Source: Hermatobates lingyangjiaoensis
Lineage: Eukaryota; Arthropoda; Insecta; Hemiptera; Hermatobatidae
Reading direction: 5' to 3'
Assembly (NCBI GenBank): GCA_026182355.1
Contig: JAPFBL010001928.1
Coordinates: forward strand, 6,031,501-6,095,500
Length of the DNA: 64,000 nucleotides
The position numbers and the translations under genes are program-made. Numbering within the stretch: position 1 is the first letter of the stretch; every line of letters begins with the position of its first letter. The notes below the pieces were generated by a model. It had not been told where the DNA came from. It saw only the letters and a list, made by a program, of their open reading frames with translations, and searched no databases. This document shows, piece by piece, positions 56,047 to 64,000 of the stretch.

Positions 56047-56985
56047 GAAGTATTCCATTTTTTTTATTCATTTAAAAATTAAAATTATTTCAAATAAATA
56101 AAATATTAAAATACCTTATTTACTCACTTTTACAATATTGACTTTTTAAAAGTGAACATCTCTTGTTTTTAATGAGTGTGAAACTGTGGTTCATTTTTGA
56201 TTTGGTAGCTATTAAAAACAAAATCAAGCCACATTACCTGAGGAGCCAACAACACATGGTGCCACCCATCCACCTACATAAAGTTGCTTAACTTAGGTTT
56301 CCAAACAGAAACCAGGATTCCCACATCTATAGCAGTCTAAGACTTAAATTTCGTTTAATTTTATGAAATGCAATCCAGTTTTTTTCTTTTGGTTAAGCTT
56401 TAATTAAATGAATAAAGCTTTATATAAAGAATCAACGCCATATGCTAATCGACATATATATAGCATATATTATTGATTATTGACGGTATATAAAGAATAG
56501 AGCCTAGGGAAGAAATTCAGCTGGAGCAATAGAAAAGTATATGTTGGGTTTCGAATCTACTTTGTAAGGTCTCTACGTGCCGAGGGAGTCAATTTTAGAC
56601 AATTTTATGTTTCTTTACTACTATTAAGTATTTGGTTCACTTCCGGTCTTTTGCCGTTAGAATTTCAATGTATACTACACATGTTTCAATGTAATCCTAA
56701 TCTCTATTCCATATAACTCCTTGGACTCCATACTAGGATCAGCTACTAAATATTTCTCCCTTCAATTTACCTTTAGTTTTACATTTTTCCTTCCCTACTG
56801 GGTATCAAAACATAATATTGAAAATATATTATATTTAAATCATATTTTTTATTTTTATTATAGATTTATTGTGGACTAACTATTGTGACTGATGTAAAAA
56901 TATTGTAACCAAATATCAAAAAATATATTAGGTTTTCCTACAAACAACAGATTAATTTTATCACTAATTAATTTAATAAACCTGT
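56043..56985. other. AT-rich spacer, no gene seen
   Basis: A less AT-rich patch at 56225-56340 is unassigned. Confidence 0.55.
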
Positions 56986-57587
56986 GGTATTCCATTTTTT
57001 TTATTCCAGCACCACAAAAAAAATTTGACCTCACAATCTCTACATATTATACTTATTTCAAGCATAAAAGATATGGACTAATATAATATTTTATTAAAAA
57101 AAAGATATTTACTTCACTTTTAATAATGTAACAAAAAAATCAAAATTTTAGATAAAAAATGCCATAGGTTAATATTTGAATAAATTTTACGAAGATAGTA
57201 ACACTTGTTTAAAATATATGTAAAATAAGAAAATCAAGAACTAGCTTCAAAACGCTTAGAATAGAATTTAATTTTGTAATATTTAAAAAATCGAACATAT
57301 GGACTACAAAGAGTGTCCTAGATTAATATTTCAATATACCTGACAAAAAATAATTTCACTCATAAAATATGCACAAGTTAATGAAAACAAAAATACTGTT
57401 TTAAATAAAAACACTATTAACTTTGGATTTTCATGACGTAAACAACCTAACCTTTTGAAAATTTCCTTATAAAATATCATATCCTTAAAATTGCTGAAAT
57501 TTCCTCAAACTAAGGAAATTTCTTAAAGTTACAGCCCTGCTTCTCACTCCCCCTCGAACACCACTGGTTGGGAACCTCTGTTACATT
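56986..57587. mobile_element. hAT-like short element (ends only)
   Basis: The right end, in complement, reads CAGAGGTTCCCAACCAGTGG followed by a GGGGGAGTGAGAAGC stretch, typical of short hAT elements. The left end CTGTGGTATTCCATTTTTTT with CACCACAAAAAAAATTTGAC downstream is of the same style. No clear 8-bp duplication was found, so the left boundary is uncertain. Confidence 0.5.
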
Positions 57588-58191
57588 ATATTATCATTTT
57601 TTGTTTAAAATATGAAATTGATCCATTAAGTGATAGTTCTCCATAGAGTACCCACAAACTTTTGGACATAGAACCATCCAACCACCAGATACACACTCAG
57701 AACACACAGACATACACAGACACAAACATACATGCACACAGAGACACACAAACATCATCAAGGATCATTCAGGTAACAAATTTTCAAATAACAAATAATT
57801 AAAAATATATTACATTTTTCATAAGTTTGTCCTTGAAATACTATTCGCAATAATGATCTGATATTATTTAGTTGTTATATTTACAGGATTATATTCTTAT
57901 TGATTGATGTGAAATCAAAAACTCACAGGATATGTAAAAAAGTTATGCAACGAAGTAACAGGGGTATTGCTTCCTTTTTCTGTGTATAAAAATATATTGG
58001 AATACTCCAAAGGGGTATAAAACTCCTATGCTGTTATATAGAATTAATTTTCAAACGGGAAAAATTATTTTGAAATTAATATGAATAATGATAATAATGT
58101 TAATTATAATCCAATTGGTTTATATTGGTTTATTATTTATTATACGCGGGTTATAAATATGAAGAAAAAGTGATTCTTTGACTGATCACGC
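57588..58191. other. AT-rich spacer, no gene seen
   Basis: A CACAGACA-rich low-complexity run lies at 57692-57752. Confidence 0.6.
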
Positions 58192-58216
58192 GCACACACA
58201 CACAGACACACACACA

Positions 58217-58285
<69 letters not shown>
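58192..58285. repeat. (CA)n microsatellite
   Basis: CA dinucleotides with a few CAGA interruptions in the first 30 bp. Confidence 0.96.
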
Positions 58286-58286
<1 letters not shown>

Positions 58287-60430
58287 AGCCACACACGCTC
58301 TCTTACATATGACATTTTTTACCCTAGTTTTCCATCTTTCTCACTAATCCTTCTACTATCAAGGGAAAAATTAAAAGGTCATACTAAATTAAGAATAATA
58401 ACTGAAAAGATAAATAATAAAGATCGAGAGAAGTCAAGCCATTGATGAAATAGTATTTGACAGCCAAGTTAGATGAAAAGACTAAGTATACCGTTAAAAG
58501 CTAAAAGATCAAAATATTTTGCATACTCCTCTTACAGTTGACTTAATTATCCATTTAACTGTCAATATATTTAAAAAAATTATTTATATATTCGTATAAA
58601 AAATGATTTTCTTAAAAAGCGTGTCAATTTTTCTAAATATTATGCTCTTTATTTCAGTTGCACGATGTAACATATTTCAAATAACCCATTTCTTTCAACT
58701 GCTTACCACTTATTTTCAGGGCATAAATAATTTTGTATATAAAAATCCAGTATATATATATATTCATTGAAAACAAATAGAAATATTAATGAAAACTAGG
58801 CCCTACAACCACTTTCAATATTTTTAATTTTTTTAAGAATCGTCCTTGAAAAAGGAAGGGTACGGGGAAAAGTGAAAGGCAACTGGAAATCTTCAAAGAA
58901 TATTTATAGGTTGGCATACAACGAAAATAAAAACAGAGCTATCAAGGAAAGAAGAAGAAAATAGCTGAAATATCAACAACGAATACTTCAAGTATTGAAA
59001 CACCTATCAACAGCAGAAGAACAAAAAAAATGAGAAAAAACGTTATAAAAAAATGTATAAACAATATTTAAACAAACATAAAATAAAAAAGTTATAAAAA
59101 AAATAATTACGTAAATTAAATTAAATTTATATGATTAACAAATGAATAGAAATAAATATATACAAAATATTTAAAAAATAATTTAAATCTCAGAGTACAA
59201 CTTAACGCCTTACGTTCATGTTGATACCCGGATGTAAACAAGATTCTAAAAGAAATATATGGGTTACTTCAGAAGCTCTTAAAGTGACAAATCTATTGTG
59301 TTAAGATACTGTTTTTAGTGTTTAGTATTTAATACTTTTAGTTGCTGTAATAGTTCTTATTAAGTTTTAAAAAAATTGTAAAATTTGTATGTATTAGTTT
59401 AAGATACTCTGCGTGTTCAAATCGGTGAAAGATTAGGAATGAACAGAATTTGCTTTGTGATATACGATTTGTATAATGCATTATTCATGTATATTGCCCA
59501 GCAGATAATGTTTTCTTTACAAAAAAAAGATAAGGTTTGGCTTAGACCACAATGTTAGATGAAGTGCTGGTCATTTCCCGGACTGGAGACAAAGTGTATT
59601 ATATTTCTTTGTTCATGGTTAGAGGCAAAGTTGATGTAGGGCATCTTCCCGTAAAGCTTGACCACTAACAACCGTATAACTCTTAGCTTTCCTTCCAGAA
59701 TAGAAAGCCTCTCTTCAGCCTCTTCACTTTCTCCATTCGTCTGTCTCCAAGCCTTACTCTTTTCAACTCAATTTCTTACTATAAGTTAATAAAAATATTT
59801 CACGAACATATAATTTAATTTTATTTCAAGAAAAATTATACATATACCTCAAATTTTTGTTTGAACCAAAGTAAAATTAATCATAATGCTCGTACTTTTA
59901 ACGTATACTAAACTACTTAGGACAAGATGAGGCAGTGCCTGCTCGCTTTATCATATTTGTCTTATACGAAAAATGTTCAGCTTCTAAGATAGAATTATTT
60001 CTTTTGGTTTATTTAGCTTATTTCTTTCCTTAGATGGTGAATTTTAGCACGGAGGATTTTTTTTCATCTTCAGTAGACAACTGTTGGTGCAAATAAATTA
60101 TTTCAATTCTCATGTGTCTTAAATTTTAAATTTATCATATATATTCATTTATTTAGTTAATATTGTTATTTATGAGTTCATAAAACTACTTTGAAGTGAA
60201 AAAGTTCTTTCATCTTAATTTCTAAATCAGCATCTCTGTGGAAATTTGCAATAGCATTATAATGCAGATAATTCTGTTACGATTAGCGTCTGCATATATT
60301 ACGTTGGTAACATTGTTTGAAAGAAACCGGAAGACTATTTTTGTTCTTTTATTATTGTATCTTTCCTGTAAGACAAATTTGAAATTTATATTATAATTAA
60401 TGGATTTATATTAGTTGGTGGACTTGACAG
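58286..60430. other. AT-rich spacer, no gene seen
   Basis: Short open frames only. A less AT-rich patch at 59545-59760 shows no coding frame. Confidence 0.55.
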
Positions 60431-60550
60431 AAGAACAACCCCCTTTATAACAGCTCAGTAGGATAGTGGGTTATATGCGATTGAAGATGGACAACGTCCG
60501 AAAGCGCTCTAACAACTCCAACATCATCGTACGAGGTATGACGGCTTGCC
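60431..60550 (+). repeat. Family I single arm, hammerhead-like
   Basis: CCCTTTATAACAGCTCAGTA, then GCGATTGAAGA, stem II GGAC-aac-GTCC (perfect), GAA, palindromic AGCGCT, C, TAACAACTCCAACATCATC, ending ACGAGGTATGACGG. It is the opposite-strand counterpart of 51672-51800. C3 of the core is T, and stem I is displaced. Confidence 0.65.
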
Positions 60551-61315
60551 ATATTCAAATATAAATCATACAAGTTATGTCTCTAGGAATGAGAAGAAGA
60601 TTACGATGAGTTAACAAAAAAATTGACAAACAATCAAGCGAAGAAAAAAGATCCCTGGAGTTTTAAATATAAAATGAATGCCATTATCGCTATAACCAGA
60701 GATTTTTAATAAGCCATCATAATACCCCGATGATTTTCTAAAAAACCATCAGTTGATCTCAAAATTGTTTTTTCTTTCAATTATGATATGATTGTATTTT
60801 ATGAGTTATTTTTTATTGTTTCTTATAAACATTTCCATTGTTTGGATTACTGTGTATGAAATAAATTATCTTTTTTTATTAAATATTGATCCCTATTTTG
60901 CAATAATTTTAAAATGATTTCAAATGTTTGTTTCAACCGATCAGTAAACAATCACTATATTTTGATAATAATCAACTTTATTTAGTCTATAATGCACAAT
61001 ATTATGTTTCTAATAAAGTAAACATGTAATCTATCTTCAGTTCCATATCTTTAAAGAATTATATTGTAGCTCGGGATTGTGTAGGGGAAGGCTCAATTAG
61101 CGATTTGATATCTGAAGCCTTTATCTTAGAAGAATCTAGCATTGATCATGAACTTATATTCACTTGTTTATGCTAAGTTTTAGGTTAGGTTGCAGTGGTA
61201 GTCCCATAAGAGAAATCCCATTGCCCTTTGTAATATAAGAGAACACTGGGATCACAAATAAGAATTATTGTAATAAGAACAACTGGCGCTTTGTAATTAT
61301 ACTCAATGAATATTC
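60551..61315. other. AT-rich spacer, no gene seen
   Basis: Nothing recognised. Confidence 0.6.
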
Positions 61316-61530
61316 TACATCGGAAGTCCTAATTTTTCCCTGAAATATATTTATTAAGGTTCCTTAACGTTTACCTTACATGGTGCAATGTCAGGACTGA
61401 CTGCTTAACGTCCTCTCCGAGGGACTATGTGCTCTGATTTATTAACCTTTGACGTAGATATATCAAAGGCCAGAGGGAATATTGAACCTAGAGTATTGAT
61501 CATCGAGAACGTTAACACTGGGTTCAACTG
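61316..61530. repeat. Dispersed repeat J, copy 2
   Basis: Counterpart of 53266-53440 (same order of AAGTCCTAA, GGACTGACTGCTTAAC, TCCTCTCCGAGGGA). The 115-codon open frame on the minus strand (61405-61752) starts outside it and has no recognisable domain. Confidence 0.65.
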
Positions 61531-63239
61531 GCCCCTATGATAAGTTTTAGGGAATTTAAAAAGTGTTTTCTGGACCTTGTACTGAACTTCACTAGGACAA
61601 ATCCGCCCTGACAGCAAGTTTTGATTTAGAATAAAGTTACAGCATGAACGCTGACACAAAGGAAATGAAAGAAGACCATATGACAGACGAAAATCATACA
61701 TCACTTTTAATACAACTTTCATTATTATTAAAACTGGGCGCTTTTCCATCACATATTGAAATCTTAATCAACTTTTATTCAATTAAATGATGTAATACAA
61801 CTTGATTTGACATTAGTAATGAGTCGATACTTATATTTGATTGGCTTTAGATTTGACTTATATCTAAAAGAATTAAAAATTTGTATAATTTATGTTTGAG
61901 GTCATGATAACTTCTACTTCAAATTTCATTGAAAATATTAATTTTTTATTTTTTCATAGAAACTTTAAAGGAAAGATGTTTTATTGTTTGTATTTAACAC
62001 AAAATCATCACTGTACGATCATAAAATGAAGTGTGTACTTCATTTTGAATTTACATGAATGGTATAAATGTGATGATTAATCTCAGTGAATAAAACGAGA
62101 TGACAGGAGAGACTAGCTAAAGGAGGGAGTATTCAATCATTCATTCAACAACCACTCCAGTCCAATAAATCTTGCATCTTAAAAAGGGTTTCAAATAAGA
62201 CCATATTTTAAACAGATAGGTAGTGGTGAATTCTCGATCTGCCTGATTGAGAAACACTTTGAGAGCTGCATGTCACAAACTCGACATGACCTCTAACATC
62301 CATCATTACAGGATCGAAGTTGCTAAATCTCCTGGATGACCGTGATACAGACCTGTGAGGATGAGAGAAGAGATAAATATCTCATAACTCATCTATTTGC
62401 CTATCGCCTAATAGATATATAATGGCACACATGACAAAAGTGAAAGCTGGTTAATAAGGGTTAAAAAGTGTGTAATCTGTTACCAAGCAGTAAATATTTT
62501 AATTGAAAAAAAAAATAAAGCCATATTTAAAACATATCTTATTCATCAGAAACTGATGAGATGGATGCCTGTTTGAGTCTTCACTCCTTTCTAGTCTATC
62601 AATGAATTTTGAAGAATCTTACATGACCTTTTTATCAAGTATGTATACAAGCACTTTTAGTTTATCTTCCGAAAATAAGTAAGCGTGATGAAATTAGTTC
62701 AATGGAAGCCCATAACTATTCTGAGAATTCATCCTAGGTTGGTTAAAGAATTACATTAATTTGTCAATCTGGTGGTCACAATCAAAGTCACATGAGTCTG
62801 GCTTATATTTTCTTTGTACAGTGTTATTTTAACATGGAAGTATTTGAAGAAGTGGCAAATGATTAATCAATGGTCTTCATGCAATATTGCAAACAACACT
62901 TTGTGTTCTGAACAGGTGTGTTGCTTTCAATCTGTCTTACTATTAATAAAGTTAGTCTAAGTAAATAGCTGCTTTGAACAAAAAATATAATTTATATAAT
63001 TTTGATTATACGCATAAAAAAGTTGGATTTTTATTAAAATTAATTTAGGAAACAAAATTAGTTTTCTTTTTAAATTTAAATAAACATAAAATTATGATGT
63101 CTTGGTGACAGACAGCAGCAGTTAACAATAAACTATGACGAATAAGTTAAGTTTGTTAAAAACTAACTATGTGCACAGTATTTTACTTCCATCAAGGAAA
63201 CGGCAACGAAAATATTACTTAAATATAACTCATTCTGAG
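61531..63239. other. AT-rich spacer, no gene seen
   Basis: No coding frame with recognisable features. Confidence 0.55.
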
Positions 63240-63412
63240 GTAAAATGGATAAACCAACAAAAGTTTCCACACAAATGAAGTTTTATTCAACGCGTTTCGA
63301 ACACTTTGTGTTCATTTGTGTGGAGACTTTTGTTTGTTTATCTATTTTACCTCAGAATGAGTAAATACCACACAATTACGGATTGCACAACTAATGATTC
63401 AAATATAACTGT
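63240..63412. repeat. Inverted-repeat element, family H-related
   Basis: Palindrome with arms GGTAAAATGGATAAACCAAC / GTTTGTTTATCTATTTTACC and CACACAAATGAA / TTCATTTGTGTG. The centre on the minus strand holds GAACACAAAGTGTTC, GAA, palindromic ACGCGT and T, but the CTGANGA core is replaced by CAAATGA. The right tail GAGTAAATACCACACAATTA matches the family H tail at about 40085. Confidence 0.72.
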
Positions 63413-64000
63413 AAGAAAATGTTATACTAGAACTTAAATGTATAGAAAACCATCAGCAGGTAAGATATATAACGCATCTTAACATCCCCAAGCTTAAAAC
63501 AATCGTCATTTAGATTAATAATAGATTACTAAAACTACATTGTAGTGGAATACAAAAATGAGCTAAAACACCAAAATAAAAATCAGTTAATGACGGATTT
63601 AATTGAAAAATGATAGCTAAAATAATTACCACTAGAAACAAAAAAATAGAAATAGTAATAAGCAAGAAAAAATTATTGCAGATACGAGCTTTAAAGACAT
63701 AACTTGAATTGTAAGATCCTCAAGCATAAAGAAAAAAAAACTTTTTAATAAGAAGATCTAATCTAAGCATTTGAATAAAAGCAAATACTTAGTCCATCCG
63801 TCCTTAAACTTTACAATAAACTATAATTACTACAAATCAAATCAAAGAGAAATTTATAAAAGAAAATGCTTGACTAGTAAACTCTTAAAGATATAAAACA
63901 GCCTTAAAGGCAGCGATATCAAAGATCCGGTCAGTATTAGAGAAACTAAATCTAATAGTGTCAAGAACGTGAATTGTAGACATGAACGTGATCATACAGA
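63413..64000. other. AT-rich spacer, no gene seen
   Basis: Nothing recognised up to the window end. Confidence 0.6.

Noticed and set aside
61405..61752. 115-codon open frame as a host gene
   Set aside because: No domain, no similarity that can be recognised, overlaps repeat J, and such length arises by chance in a 64-kb window.

Overview
This is AT-rich (by eye around 70% A+T) metazoan DNA with no recognisable host gene. The transposon set (Penelope-like elements with a GIY-YIG domain, an internally deleted mariner, Tigger/pogo and hAT short elements, decayed jockey/R1-like LINEs) and long (TA)n and (CA)n microsatellites suggest an invertebrate, perhaps an arthropod. The species cannot be fixed from the sequence.

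Layout. 0-3.8 kb: AT-rich DNA with a LINE relic. 3.85-9.0 kb: a dense cluster of Penelope-like material bounded by (TA)n tracts: an inverted piece of a ~655-bp repeat, a reverse transcriptase/GIY-YIG reading frame (minus strand), and three small inverted-repeat elements. 9-16.6 kb: quiet AT-rich DNA with one tandem repeat. 16.7-18.0 kb: a decayed hAT element with 8-bp target duplications. 19.2-20.5 kb: a LINE relic. 21.8-25.7 kb: a tandem array of 652-bp units that ends in an inverted unit. 26.1-27.0 kb: a mariner deletion derivative. 27.6-28.7 kb: a 160-170 bp satellite. 29.8-30.4 kb: a hAT element with a nested inverted repeat. 33.1-33.7 kb: a Tigger element. 35.3-40.1 kb: a second dense Penelope-like cluster. 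41.1-41.6 kb: a hAT element with a perfect 8-bp duplication. 42.4-64 kb: mostly AT-rich spacer with LINE, SINE-like, pogo-like and hAT-like pieces and a few more inverted repeats of the ribozyme type.

The main discovery is a set of hammerhead ribozyme motifs. At least six unrelated inverted-repeat families here carry a type I minimal hammerhead: a CTGANGA core, a short stem II hairpin, GAA, a short palindromic stem III, and a cleavage site followed by bases that pair with those just before the core. The sequences of all three stems differ between families while the pairing is kept. Hammerheads in Penelope-like elements are established knowledge (Cervera and de la Peña), and two pairs here lie just downstream of, or in the same unit as, GIY-YIG coding remnants. 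In each inverted element the two ribozymes point outward, and a tail of roughly 40-200 nt from each one usually runs into a (TA)n tract. The 652-bp array carries one hammerhead-like motif per unit with an unusual core (U at position 3, A at position 8). It resembles a retrozyme or Penelope-LTR-like array that could yield 652-nt monomers. None of this has been tested by folding, search or experiment.
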